Positions 34,219-42,759 of a stretch of DNA of 64,000 nt are shown here, piece by piece. A program made the translations under genes and the position numbers. This stretch comes from Shinella sp. GTDB taxonomy: Bacteria > Pseudomonadota > Alphaproteobacteria > Rhizobiales > Rhizobiaceae. The notes under the pieces were generated by a model. It saw nothing but the letters and a program-made list of their open reading frames with translations, ran no database searches and had not been told where the DNA came from. The stretch spans positions 1-64,000 of the forward strand of contig QFQX01000019.1 in NCBI GenBank assembly GCA_003248775.1. The letters are read 5' to 3'. Numbering within the stretch: position 1 is the stretch's first letter; every line of letters begins with the position of its first letter.

Positions 34219-34278
34219 TAGAGCATTTCCGCAATTCCGGACGCAAAGCCGGTTCCCACCTTCGCTGGAATTGCTCTA
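34219..34278. repeat. Rhizobial-type intergenic palindromic repeat
   Basis: A 60-bp imperfect palindrome beginning TAGAGCATTTCC and ending GGAATTGCTCTA. The outer arms match inverted, and the core carries CGGACGCAAAGCCGGTT. It resembles the short dispersed GAGCA...TGCTC elements common in Rhizobium/Agrobacterium genomes. It covers the pepT stop codon. No second copy was noticed in this window. Confidence 0.6.
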
Positions 34279-35514
34279 GCCCGGCGTGCGTTCTTCCCAG
34301 ACCTTGACCAGTTCGACGATCGTTTCGACCGACTTTTCCATGTCCTGCCGGCTCACCCATTCGAGCGGCGAATGATAAGCGTGGCCGCCGGTGTAGATAT
34401 TGGGGCAGGGTAGCCCCATGAAGGAAAGACGCGAGCCGTCCGTGCCGCCGCGAATGCTGTGCAGTTCCGGCGTGAGGCCAGCGCGCCGCACCGCTTCCAC
34501 CAGATTGTCGACCACCATCGGATGCCGGTCGAGGACGACCTTCATATTGCGGTACTGTTCCTTGACGGTGAAAGTGAAAGTCGAGCCGGGATAGGCTTTC
34601 ATCACCTCTCTGGTGATGTTTTCGAGCAGGGCTTCCTTGGTCTTCAGCCCCTCTTCCACGAAGTCGCGGATGATGAGGGAGAGGTGGGCCTTCTCCATGG
34701 AGCCGCTGATATCGACCGGGTGGATGAAGCCCTGCTTGCCGTCGGTGGTTTCGGGCGCGATGTCCTTTGGCAGGCGCGCGACAATCTCGCCGGCGATCTT
34801 GATCGCGTTTTCCATCTTGCCCTTGGCATAGCCCGGGTGAATGGCGACGCCGGAGATGACGATGTCGACGCCATCGGCCGAAAAGGTCTCGTTCTCGATT
34901 TCTCCGACGGTGCTGCCGTCCAGCGTGTAGCCGAAGGCGGCTCCCAGTTTCTCAAGATCGACCTTGTCGGCGCCGCGGCCGATTTCCTCGTCGGTGGTGA
35001 AGAGTATGCGGATCTTGCCCCGGCGGATCTCGGGATGATCCATCAGGTATCGCGCAGCCGTCATGATCTCGGCGACACCGGCCTTGTCGTCAGCGCCGAG
35101 GAGCGTCGTGCCGTCCGTGGTGACGATGTCGTGGCCGATCTGGTCTTTCAATTCGGGATTGTCGGCAACGCGGATGACCTGGCTCGTGTCTCCCGTCAGC
35201 CTTATGTCGCCGCCCTGATAGTTACTGACGATATGGGGGCGGACATTGGTGCCGGTGAAGTCGGGCGCCGTATCCATGTGCGAGCAGAAGCAGATGACCG
35301 GCACCGGCTTTTCGACATTGGCCGGGATGGTGGCGTAGACATTGCCGTGTTCGTCGAGATGGGCGTCGGAAAGGCCGATCGCCAGCAGTTCCTCGACCAG
35401 CAGCCGGCCGAGGTTCTTCTGCTTTTCCGTCGAGGGTTGTGCGGAGGAGGCGGGATCCGACTGGGTGTCGATGACGACGTAGCGAAGAAGGCGTTCGAGG
35501 ACTGTATCGGCCAT
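34276..35514 (-). CDS. pepT: Peptidase T (tripeptide aminopeptidase)
   Basis: A 412-residue M20 zinc peptidase that removes the N-terminal residue of tripeptides. Metal and catalytic residues are seen as H79-x-D81 in 'CSHMDTAPD', 'LLGADDKAGVAEIM' and 'TTDEEIGRGAD', with a dimerisation domain between ('AIHPGYAKGKMENA') and 'IRGGTDGSRLSFMGLPCPN' near the end (partly quoted). The layout follows E. coli PepT closely. ATG 35514 (cggga upstream) is preferred over 35547. The stop codon is supplied by the flanking palindromic repeat. Confidence 0.95.
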   Translation of the reverse strand: MADTVLERLLRYVVIDTQSDPASSAQPSTEKQKNLGRLLVEELLAIGLSDAHLDEHGNVYATIPANVEKPVPVICFCSHMDTAPDFTGTNVRPHIVSNYQGGDIRLTGDTSQVIRVADNPELKDQIGHDIVTTDGTTLLGADDKAGVAEIMTAARYLMDHPEIRRGKIRILFTTDEEIGRGADKVDLEKLGAAFGYTLDGSTVGEIENETFSADGVDIVISGVAIHPGYAKGKMENAIKIAGEIVARLPKDIAPETTDGKQGFIHPVDISGSMEKAHLSLIIRDFVEEGLKTKEALLENITREVMKAYPGSTFTFTVKEQYRNMKVVLDRHPMVVDNLVEAVRRAGLTPELHSIRGGTDGSRLSFMGLPCPNIYTGGHAYHSPLEWVSRQDMEKSVETIVELVKVWEERTPG

Positions 35515-35600
35515 TGCGGATCCCGAATCTTGTGCTGAAACTGTCATTCTTTATAGCCCCCGGCGTCGATGTGGTGAATGGGCCGCCGAAGGCCGTCCTT

Positions 35601-36650
35601 TTACGACTCTCCGGGTTTCAGTTCGACGATCCGCTGGAGATAGGCGTTGGAATAGTCGGTCTCGATCTCGATCCAGACCGGCAGGTGGTCCGAAATCTCA
35701 TGGGTTCGCCAGTCGCGATAGGTCTTCGGCCAGTCGCCATAGGGAACGCCGGTGTTCGGCTTTTCGCGCGTCGCCATGGCGATCTCCCTGTAGTGCTCCA
35801 CCTCCGTGTCGGTGAAGATGGCCTGCTGCCAGGGGATTGTCCCCTTGTTCAGAAGGCGCGTCTCGTCGGCGGGGCCGGTGAAGGCGATCTGGTCGTAGAA
35901 TTTTTGCCCGTCGAGGGAGGTCGCGCCGAGTTCAGGCACAAGGAAGCCGTTCCTCTCCGTCAGCGCCTTCATGCCGGCATCCGAGAGCTTCTCGATGTTC
36001 ATGTCGCCCAGCATGATATGCACTTCGTCCGTATCCTTTGCGCGCCGCCTGAGCTCTGAAGCGATGGCATTGATTTCGTCTTCGCGCAGCGGACGGCCCG
36101 CCACAGTCTCGAAGACGATATGCGCAGAGCAGAGCGTGAACCGAAACCATCCTGCCTGGAAGGCGGCGAAGAACGGGGTGCGCCCGATCTGTTCGTCCCC
36201 GGGCAGGACGCCCTTCTGGAGAACCAGCTCCCCGATGAGGTTGCGGAATCGTACCTTGTTCCTGTTGTAGGCGAAGGCCATGCGCTCGTAATTGCCTCGA
36301 CCGGCACCAGAGCTGTCGTTGATGAAGTAGTCCCAGTTCGGCCCGAGCAGCCGCATCAGCCTTTCCATTGAGGCGATGTCCTTGATCTCCTGGAGGGCGC
36401 AGATGTCGAAGTGATCGACGATCTCGGCGATATAGTGGAAGCTTTCGGGAAGGCGGGGCCGCCCGCCGTCGAAATGGCGGATGTTCCATGAGCCGACGAT
36501 CAGCGAGTTCGGACGGCGCTTTGCCGTGATCTGGCCGTTGAGCAAGGCGCGAAGACGAAGGAGATGTTCGGCAATCCAGCCGGCCTGTCCCGGTTTTTCA
36601 CGGCCCCTCGGATAGGCTGTTTCCCCACGTAGCGACTGATAGAATGCCAT
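35601..36650 (-). CDS. Endonuclease/exonuclease/phosphatase (EEP) family protein
   Basis: A 349-residue protein with the EEP (DNase I-like) active-site pattern: 'VGSWNIRHFD' (metal-binding Asn), 'CALQEIKD' (metal Glu), 'LCSAHIVFE', 'LGDMNIEKL' (catalytic Asp/Asn) and 'EISDHLPVWIE' (catalytic His). No signal peptide is evident, so it probably acts in the cytoplasm on nucleic acid or a phosphoester; the substrate is unknown. ATG 36650 is chosen for the strong aggggaa upstream; the frame remains open to 36707. Confidence 0.87.
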   Translation of the reverse strand: MAFYQSLRGETAYPRGREKPGQAGWIAEHLLRLRALLNGQITAKRRPNSLIVGSWNIRHFDGGRPRLPESFHYIAEIVDHFDICALQEIKDIASMERLMRLLGPNWDYFINDSSGAGRGNYERMAFAYNRNKVRFRNLIGELVLQKGVLPGDEQIGRTPFFAAFQAGWFRFTLCSAHIVFETVAGRPLREDEINAIASELRRRAKDTDEVHIMLGDMNIEKLSDAGMKALTERNGFLVPELGATSLDGQKFYDQIAFTGPADETRLLNKGTIPWQQAIFTDTEVEHYREIAMATREKPNTGVPYGDWPKTYRDWRTHEISDHLPVWIEIETDYSNAYLQRIVELKPGES

Positions 36651-36800
36651 GATACTGTTCCCCTGCAGTTTCGACATTGCCCGGCAGTAAAGAGCTATCC
36701 GGGGCAATTATCAACAGTTGCATTTCCGGGGTTTTTCCTGCAATTGATTGTCCTGCATGGAAATGCTGACGTCGCTTTCACGCGGCTGTCATGAAAGCGG

Positions 36801-36829
36801 TTGACTTTCCGGCCCTTACCCCCTATTGA
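36801..36829 (+). promoter_or_regulatory. Strong sigma-70-type promoter of rpsD
   Basis: TTGACT (36801-36806), 17 bp, TATTGA (36824-36829). Transcription would start near 36836, giving a leader of about 167 nt before rpsD. Confidence 0.7.
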
Positions 36830-36835
36830 GCCCAC

Positions 36836-37002
36836 CAACGCCGGGCCGTAATGCCCGGTGTTTGTTTTGACATGTCCCGTGGTTTCATCCGTACGCTTAC
36901 GTGAGAAGCCTGTCAGAGCGTCTAAAACGACGTTCAGAGGAGGGCGTGTTTCCTCGACCGGTTTGGCAACAAACCGGCCTAACTTATTGAGAAGGAAATA
37001 CG
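36836..37002 (+). promoter_or_regulatory. Structured 5' leader of rpsD
   Basis: The predicted leader opens with a hairpin CCGGGC/GCCCGG (36841-36857) followed by TGTTTGTTTTG, which resembles an intrinsic terminator. It later has a perfect 8-bp stem CCGGTTTG/CAAACCGG closed by a GCAA tetraloop (36958-36977), 25 bp before ATG. An S4-binding or attenuation element is plausible because r-protein leaders are often autoregulated; this is inference. Bases 36651-36800 upstream hold nothing else that I recognise. Confidence 0.45.
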
Positions 37003-37620
37003 ATGAGCAAGCGCTCTTCATCCAAGTATAAAATTGACCGCCGTATGGGCGAAAATATCTGGGGCCGTCCGAAGTCCCCGGTAAACCGTCGCGAATACGG
37101 CCCGGGCCAGCACGGTCAGCGCCGCAAGGGCAAGCTGTCCGACTTCGGTGTTCAGCTCCGCGCCAAGCAGAAGCTGAAGGGCTACTACGGCGACCTGCGC
37201 GAAAAGCAGTTCCGCGCCACCTACGACGAAGCAAACCGTCGCAAGGGCGATACCTCCGAGAACCTGATCGGCCTGCTCGAATCGCGTCTCGACGCAATCG
37301 TGTACCGCGCCAAGTTCGTACCGACGGTCTTCGCGGCCCGTCAGTTCGTCAACCATGGCCACGTCACTGTTAACGGTGTTCGCGTCAACATCGGTTCCTA
37401 CCGTTGCAAGCCGGGCGACGTCATCGAAGTTCGCCAGAAGTCCAAGCAGCTCGTTACCGTTCTGGAATCGGTTGCTCTCGCTGAGCGCGACGTTCCGGAC
37501 TACATCGAAGTCGACCACAACAAGATGGTTGCTACCTTCGTTCGCGTGCCGGGCCTGTCCGACGTACCGTACGCGGTCGTCATGGAGCCGCAGCTCGTCG
37601 TCGAATTCTATTCTCGCTAA
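37003..37620 (+). CDS. rpsD: 30S ribosomal protein S4
   Basis: Primary 16S rRNA-binding protein and, in other bacteria, a translational autoregulator. The 205-residue alphaproteobacterial form starts 'MSKRSSSKYKIDRRMGENIWG', with an Arg/Lys-rich N-terminal domain ('GQHGQRRKGKLSDFGVQL' region) and an S4 RNA-binding domain from about 95 ('SRLDAIVYRAKF', 'FVNHGHVTVNG'). agaaggaa precedes ATG 37003. It is monocistronic between its own promoter and a strong terminator, not in an alpha operon as in E. coli. Confidence 0.99.
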   Translation: MSKRSSSKYKIDRRMGENIWGRPKSPVNRREYGPGQHGQRRKGKLSDFGVQLRAKQKLKGYYGDLREKQFRATYDEANRRKGDTSENLIGLLESRLDAIVYRAKFVPTVFAARQFVNHGHVTVNGVRVNIGSYRCKPGDVIEVRQKSKQLVTVLESVALAERDVPDYIEVDHNKMVATFVRVPGLSDVPYAVVMEPQLVVEFYSR

Positions 37621-37642
37621 TTTCTGCGAGAGCGGATTGTGG

Positions 37643-37669
37643 AAAGCCGCCCCTCGGGGCGGCTTTTTC
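37643..37669 (+). terminator. Intrinsic terminator of rpsD
   Basis: Perfect 10-bp stem AAGCCGCCCC/GGGGCGGCTT (37644-37663) followed by TTTTTC, 23 bp after the stop. Confidence 0.92.
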
Positions 37670-37733
37670 TATTTGCGCTGCAGCATTCCCCGTTGAATAT
37701 GTCGTTCGCCGCGCTTTGCATCGAGAGGAAGCC

Positions 37734-38660
37734 ATGGATCTTCAGGCAGTCGTTGACGATATCGTACGCGACCTTCAGCCCCGGCTCGGCGAGGGCAAGG
37801 TGGCGGATTACATTCCGGAGCTGGCGCGCGTCAATCCTACGCAGTTCGGCCTCGCGATCACGACCGTGGACGGCACCACCTATACGGCCGGCGACGCGGA
37901 TACGTCCTTCTCGATCCAGAGCATCTCCAAGGTTTTCATGCTGACACTGGCGCTCGGCAAGGCCGGCGAATCCGTGTGGAAGCGCGTTGGCCGGGAGCCG
38001 TCGGGCTCTTCGTTCAACTCCATCGTCCAGCTCGAACACGAGCATGGCATTCCGCGCAATCCCTTCATCAATGCCGGCGCGATCGTGATTACCGACATGG
38101 TACTGGCCGGCCACAAGCCGCGTGAGGCCATCGGAGAGTTCCTGCGGTTCATGCGCTTCATTGCCGATGACGACGCGGTCACCATCGACGAGAAGGTGGC
38201 GCGTTCGGAGCAGGAGACGGGCTTCCGGAACTTCGCACTCGCCAACTTCATGCGCGGTTTTGGAAATCTGATGCATCCGGTCGAGCACACGCTTGGCGTC
38301 TATTTTCACCAGTGCGCGCTGGCGATGAGCTGCGTGCAGCTCTCCCATGCCGGTCTTTACCTTGCCAATCGCGGTACAAATCCGCTCACCGGCTTTTCCG
38401 TCGTCTCGCCGAAGCGCGCACGGCGCATCAATGCGCTGATGCTGACCTGCGGCCACTATGACGGCTCGGGCGATTTCGCCTATCATGTCGGCCTGCCGGG
38501 CAAGAGCGGCGTCGGCGGGGGTATTCTCGCGATTGCGCCGGGCAAGGCGTCGATTGCGGTCTGGTCGCCGGGGTTGAACAAGGTCGGCAACTCGGCGCTC
38601 GGCTCGGTGGCGCTCGAAATGCTTGCTACGCGCACCGGCTGGTCGGTCTTCGGGACTTGA
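37734..38660 (+). CDS. glsA: Glutaminase A
   Basis: Hydrolyses glutamine to glutamate and ammonia. The 308-residue serine-dependent (beta-lactamase-like) enzyme has the catalytic S63-x-x-K66 in 'IQSISKVFML', the 'NPFINAGAIV' substrate loop, 'LANFMRGFGN' and 'GKSGVGGGILAI' near the C-terminus. ATG 37734 is preceded by gagagga. It stands between rpsD and ttcA on the same strand, probably with its own promoter after the rpsD terminator. Confidence 0.96.
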   Translation: MDLQAVVDDIVRDLQPRLGEGKVADYIPELARVNPTQFGLAITTVDGTTYTAGDADTSFSIQSISKVFMLTLALGKAGESVWKRVGREPSGSSFNSIVQLEHEHGIPRNPFINAGAIVITDMVLAGHKPREAIGEFLRFMRFIADDDAVTIDEKVARSEQETGFRNFALANFMRGFGNLMHPVEHTLGVYFHQCALAMSCVQLSHAGLYLANRGTNPLTGFSVVSPKRARRINALMLTCGHYDGSGDFAYHVGLPGKSGVGGGILAIAPGKASIAVWSPGLNKVGNSALGSVALEMLATRTGWSVFGT

Positions 38661-38721
38661 TCTTGGCGATCCAAACAGGCATTTGCAGTGACGAGCGCCA
38701 TGAGCGCACCGGAGCCAACCC

Positions 38722-39609
38722 ATGAACGTCCTGCCATCCGCCGAAATTTTCGCAGCCGACGCCGTCGAAGACGACGATCTTTCGGCGGGCGTCCATCCGG
38801 TCTTTGCCGCCGCACCGCGTTCGGTCAGCTTCAACAAGCTGCGCAAGCGCCTGATTCGTCAGGTGCGCCAGGCATTCTCGGATTTCGACATGCTGAACGG
38901 CCAGAAGCGGTGGCTGGTTGGCCTTTCGGGAGGCAAGGATTCCTACGGGCTGCTCGCCATCCTGCTCGATCTCAAATGGCGCGGCCTGCTGCCGGTCGAG
39001 CTCATCGCCTGCAATCTCGATCAGGGCCAGCCGAATTTCCCGAAGCACATCCTGCCGGACTATCTGTCCTCGATCGGCGTGCCGCATCGGATCGAATATC
39101 GCGACACCTATTCCGTGGTGAAAGAGAAGGTTCCGCATGGCGGGACCTATTGTTCGCTCTGTTCGCGTCTTCGGCGCGGCAATCTCTATCGCATCGCCCG
39201 CGAGGAGGGTTGCGACGCGCTGGTGCTCGGCCATCATCGCGAGGATATCCTCGAGACCTTTTTCATGAACTTCTTCCACGGTGGTCGTCTCTCGACGATG
39301 CCGGCAAAGCTCCTGAACGACGAGGGTGACCTGATGGTGCTGCGGCCGCTTGCCTATGCGGCGGAGGACGACATGGCGCGCTTTGCCGAGGCCATGGCGT
39401 TTCCTATCATTCCCTGCGATCTCTGCGGGTCCCAGGACGGGCTGCAGCGCAATGCGATGAAGGAAATGTTGGCGGGGATCGAGGCGAAGATGCCGGGACG
39501 CAAGGATGCGATGCTCCGTGCACTCGGTCACGTGGACGCCTCGCATCTTCTTGACCCGAAGCTCTTCGATTTTTCCGGCCTTGCTGTCACGCAGTCGTCA
39601 TCCGAATAG
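38722..39609 (+). CDS. ttcA: tRNA 2-thiocytidine(32) synthetase TtcA
   Basis: ATP- and Fe-S-dependent thiolation of cytidine 32 in certain tRNAs. The 295-residue protein has a PP-loop 'SGGKDS' (69-74) and two CxxC pairs: C144/C147 in 'YCSLCSR' and C232/C235 in 'PCDLCGS', which supply the cluster ligands. 'LGHHREDILETFFMN' is the family helix. A 61-bp gap separates it from glsA. TrmJ, which acts on the same tRNA position 32, is encoded about 10 kb upstream. Confidence 0.96.
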   Translation: MNVLPSAEIFAADAVEDDDLSAGVHPVFAAAPRSVSFNKLRKRLIRQVRQAFSDFDMLNGQKRWLVGLSGGKDSYGLLAILLDLKWRGLLPVELIACNLDQGQPNFPKHILPDYLSSIGVPHRIEYRDTYSVVKEKVPHGGTYCSLCSRLRRGNLYRIAREEGCDALVLGHHREDILETFFMNFFHGGRLSTMPAKLLNDEGDLMVLRPLAYAAEDDMARFAEAMAFPIIPCDLCGSQDGLQRNAMKEMLAGIEAKMPGRKDAMLRALGHVDASHLLDPKLFDFSGLAVTQSSSE

Positions 39610-39657
39610 TGCAGCGGAAGATCTTTCCTCCGCCAACAATCCCCGGAAAGAGCATCC

Positions 39658-40485
39658 ATGTTTCACGACGCCCACCTCGACCTCGTTCTCGACATCGTCA
39701 AGGAGGCGGCGTTAGCGGAAATACGCCCCCGGTTCCGTCATCTTGAAGACGGTCAGGTGAGCGAGAAGAAGTCGTCGATCGATCTTGTCACCGATGCCGA
39801 CCTGCTGGCGGAGAAATTCATCACGGAACGGCTGCTGCAGCGCTGGCCGGACGCCCTGATCGTCGGCGAGGAAGCCTATGAGCAGGACAAGAGCGTTGTC
39901 AGGCGTCTTCGCGAGGCGGAGCTTGCCTTCGTCATCGATCCGGTCGATGGAACCTTCAACTTCCAGGCCGGTCTGCCGATTTACGGCACGAACCTCGCCG
40001 TCGTCCGCAAGGGAGAGACGGTCGCAGGCCTCATTCACGAATCGGTTCTCGGTGACACCCTCGTTGCGTTAAAGGGCGCGGGCGCTCACTTTCTTGGAGC
40101 CGATGGCAGGCGTAATCCGATCCGGGTCGCAAGGCCGGCCGAAATTTCGGACATGGTGGGAACGATTTCGGTCAACGATCTCGCTTATGAAGAAAAGCGC
40201 CGGATCGTCGGTAATCTCGCTAAGACTAAGATGGCCTTCGGCTATAATTGCTCGGCCTATGAATACTGGATGGTCGCGACCGGCAAGGTGCACTTCATCG
40301 GTCATCACAGCCTCATGCCCTGGGACCACCTGGCGGGTGTGCTGATCCACGCCGAAGCGGGTGGTGTAACCTCCAGGTTCGATGGCACGCCTTATCTGCC
40401 GGGAGACACGAGTGGCGGCATCATTTCCGCTCCTGACAAGGATTGCCGCGACATGATCCTGCGCGAAGTGATATTCGCCTCGTAA
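39658..40485 (+). CDS. Inositol monophosphatase family protein (copy 1)
   Basis: A 275-residue Mg-dependent phosphatase of the IMPase/FBPase/CysQ fold. Metal and catalytic motifs are 'VGEEAYEQD' (Glu), 'VIDPVDGTFNFQAGLP' (DPVDGT) and 'MPWDHLAGVLIHAEAGG' (WDHLAG). The substrate may be inositol phosphate, PAP or histidinol phosphate; sequence alone does not decide. It has the same length and layout as the next gene, 28 bp downstream. A stop-to-start gap of 48 bp separates it from ttcA. Confidence 0.92.
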   Translation: MFHDAHLDLVLDIVKEAALAEIRPRFRHLEDGQVSEKKSSIDLVTDADLLAEKFITERLLQRWPDALIVGEEAYEQDKSVVRRLREAELAFVIDPVDGTFNFQAGLPIYGTNLAVVRKGETVAGLIHESVLGDTLVALKGAGAHFLGADGRRNPIRVARPAEISDMVGTISVNDLAYEEKRRIVGNLAKTKMAFGYNCSAYEYWMVATGKVHFIGHHSLMPWDHLAGVLIHAEAGGVTSRFDGTPYLPGDTSGGIISAPDKDCRDMILREVIFAS

Positions 40486-40513
40486 CAAGAATCCGAAGCC
40501 CGAAGGAACCGTC

Positions 40514-41335
40514 ATGGAAAGTCTCGATATCGCTGCACTCGCCAACCTGCTTCAGGAGGCGGCGGAAACCGAAATCCTGCCGCGCTTCAGAAATCTCGGC
40601 ACGGATGATGTGCGGATGAAGTCGGAGGCGATCGATCTGGTCACCGAGGCGGATGAGGCAGCGGAGCGGGTGATCCGCGCGCGTGTCGAGGCCTTGATGC
40701 CCGAAGCCGTCTTCATCGGCGAGGAGGCGGTCGCTGCCGATCCCGGCCTGCTCGGCAAGATCGAGGATGCCGAACTGGCGGTGATCGTCGACCCCATCGA
40801 CGGTACGTTCAACTATGCCGCTGGCCTGCCGCTGTTTGGCGTCATGCTCTCCGTGGTGCGCAAGGGCGAGACGGTTGCCGGGGTGATCTACGATCCGATG
40901 GGCAATGACTGGCTGATTGCCGAGAAGGGGTCCGGCGCATGGCTTTGCCGGCCCGACGGTCATCAGGAACAGATGGCTGTCGCGCCGTCCGTGCCGCTCT
41001 CGCAGATGGTCGGCATTGCCGCGGTGACCTATATGGAGCGGGAGGCAAAGCGGCAGACGCTCGCCAATCTCGCCGATGTCAGGCTTTTCACCAGCTATCG
41101 CTGCTCTGCGCATGAATATCGTGCCTTTGCCGCCGGTCACCTGCATTTCCTGCAGTATCGCAAGCTGATGCCCTGGGACCATCTGGCCGGCACGCTGATT
41201 TCGGCGGAGGCGGGCGCCTATGTGCGCAAGCTCGATAGAACGCCGTACCGGCCTTACGATTTCGAAGGCGGCATTCTCGTCGCGTCTGACGAGGCAAGCT
41301 GGAACGAGTTGCGCGAGAAGATCTTCAACGTCTGA
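40514..41335 (+). CDS. Inositol monophosphatase family protein (copy 2)
   Basis: A 273-residue paralogue of the preceding gene, with 'IGEEAVAADPG', 'VIVDPIDGTFNYAAGLP' and 'MPWDHLAGTLISAEAG'. Both copies keep all metal ligands, so both are probably active. Identical order of motifs, similar length and 28-bp spacing indicate tandem duplication, although divergence between the copies is considerable. A strong bidirectional terminator ends the transcript 20 bp downstream. Confidence 0.92.
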   Translation: MESLDIAALANLLQEAAETEILPRFRNLGTDDVRMKSEAIDLVTEADEAAERVIRARVEALMPEAVFIGEEAVAADPGLLGKIEDAELAVIVDPIDGTFNYAAGLPLFGVMLSVVRKGETVAGVIYDPMGNDWLIAEKGSGAWLCRPDGHQEQMAVAPSVPLSQMVGIAAVTYMEREAKRQTLANLADVRLFTSYRCSAHEYRAFAAGHLHFLQYRKLMPWDHLAGTLISAEAGAYVRKLDRTPYRPYDFEGGILVASDEASWNELREKIFNV

Positions 41336-41355
41336 AGCCGTCCGACTGACAAATG

Positions 41356-41396
41356 AAAAAGGCGCGGGAGCCATTCGGTTCCCGCGCCTTTCTTGT
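41356..41396. terminator. Bidirectional intrinsic terminator
   Basis: Stem AAAGGCGCGGGA/TCCCGCGCCTTT with a 10-base loop between convergent genes (41358-41391). T-runs flank it on both strands. Confidence 0.88.
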
Positions 41397-41412
41397 TCTT
41401 GCCCTGAGGCAC

Positions 41413-42660
41413 TTAGACCGGCTTGTTGTGCGGCCGGAAGAGCTGGCCGCGTTCGGCGATCAGCACGAAGACGAGGCCGATCAGCGAAACGCTGAAGAAA
41501 CCGGCCACCAGCGGTAGCGCCGTGCCGTTGAAAGACTGGCCGATGACCGCGCCGATCAAGGAACCACCGATGGTGCCCATGAAGCCAAGAACGGAGGAAG
41601 CCGTGCCGGCGACGTGGCCGAGCGGCTCCATGGCGAGCGAGTTGAAGTTCGAGCCGATCCAGCCGAACTGGAACATTGCCAGCGCGAAGAACACGATGAA
41701 CAGCGGGAAAGGCATGGGCTGTGGGCCCAGGACCTGTATCAGCAGCCAGATGGTGTTGATGGCGATGAAGCCGAGCAGCGAGGCATGCGACAGACGCCGC
41801 ATGCCGAAGCGGCCGACGAGACGGGCGTTGACAAAGGACGAAAGTGCCATGAACAGCGCAACGCCCGCGAAGGCCACCGGAAACAGCGCGCCCAGTCCAT
41901 AGATGCCGAGATAGATCTGCGGTGCCGAGTTGATGAAGCCGAACAGCGCTCCGAAGATGAAGGTGCTGGCGATCGTGTAGCAGAGGGCGACGCGATTGGT
42001 GAGCACGATACGAAAGCCCTGGAAGATGGACTTCGCTGTGAACGGACGAACGTCCTCCGAATGCAGCGTTTCCGGCAGGCGCAGGTACATCCACAGGCCG
42101 ACGACCAAAGCGGCGGCTGCCATGAAAACGAAAATCCAGTGCCAGTGACCGAACATCATGATGACCTGACCGGTGCCGGGGGCAACGACCGGAATGATCA
42201 TGAACACCATCATGATGAGGGACATCACCTCCGCCATCTGGCGACCGCCATAGACGTCGCGCACGATGGAGACGGTGATGACTCGGGTCGCGGCCGAGCC
42301 GATGCCCTGGATGAAGCGTAGCGCGAGCAGGGTGCCGAAGGACGGCACCAGCACGACCATCAGGGACGAGAGCACATAGATGCCAAGGCCGAACAGCATC
42401 GGCTTGCGACGTCCGAAACGATCGGCGATCGGTCCGTAGAAGAGCTGGGCAATGCCGAATCCGATCAGATAGGCGGAAACCACGTATTGATGGTGGTTCT
42501 CATTCTGAACGTTGAGCGAGGCGCCGATCTGCGGCAGGCCCGGCAGCATGATGTCGATGGCGAGAGCATTGAGCGCCATCAGGAAGGCCATCATGGCGAT
42601 GAATTCCATTCGCCCCAACCCTCTCGGACTGACAGGCGCGGGCTGTAACGTTTTAGTCAT
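41413..42660 (-). CDS. Bcr/CflA-type MFS multidrug transporter
   Basis: A 415-residue drug:proton antiporter with 12 predicted helices. Diagnostic are 'ALAIDIMLPGLPQIG' in TM1, the MFS loop 'YGPIADRFGRRKPMLFGLG' (partly cited: 'GPIADRFGRRKP') and the motif C-like 'IIPVVAPGTGQVIM' in TM5, typical of the Bcr/CflA (DHA1) group. The drug is unknown. Its 5' leader includes a 13-bp stem-loop (42680-42712), and it lies downstream of grxD on the same strand. Confidence 0.92.
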   Translation of the reverse strand: MTKTLQPAPVSPRGLGRMEFIAMMAFLMALNALAIDIMLPGLPQIGASLNVQNENHHQYVVSAYLIGFGIAQLFYGPIADRFGRRKPMLFGLGIYVLSSLMVVLVPSFGTLLALRFIQGIGSAATRVITVSIVRDVYGGRQMAEVMSLIMMVFMIIPVVAPGTGQVIMMFGHWHWIFVFMAAAALVVGLWMYLRLPETLHSEDVRPFTAKSIFQGFRIVLTNRVALCYTIASTFIFGALFGFINSAPQIYLGIYGLGALFPVAFAGVALFMALSSFVNARLVGRFGMRRLSHASLLGFIAINTIWLLIQVLGPQPMPFPLFIVFFALAMFQFGWIGSNFNSLAMEPLGHVAGTASSVLGFMGTIGGSLIGAVIGQSFNGTALPLVAGFFSVSLIGLVFVLIAERGQLFRPHNKPV

Positions 42661-42679
42661 AATAGTTGCCCTGAAAACA

Positions 42680-42712
42680 GCGATAAGGCGTTGCTGTTGG
42701 CAACGCCTTATC
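42680..42712 (-). promoter_or_regulatory. Long stem-loop between grxD and the MFS gene
   Basis: CGATAAGGCGTTGC/GCAACGCCTTATCG, a perfect 14-bp stem with a 5-base loop. In the minus direction CTGTTTTC follows, then the MFS start 20 bp later. It may be the weak terminator of grxD or a processing/regulatory element in the MFS leader. Confidence 0.55.
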
Positions 42713-42759
42713 GGATCGAACGGTAATGAACTCCCGCGTCATGCGCGGGCAGGTGATGA

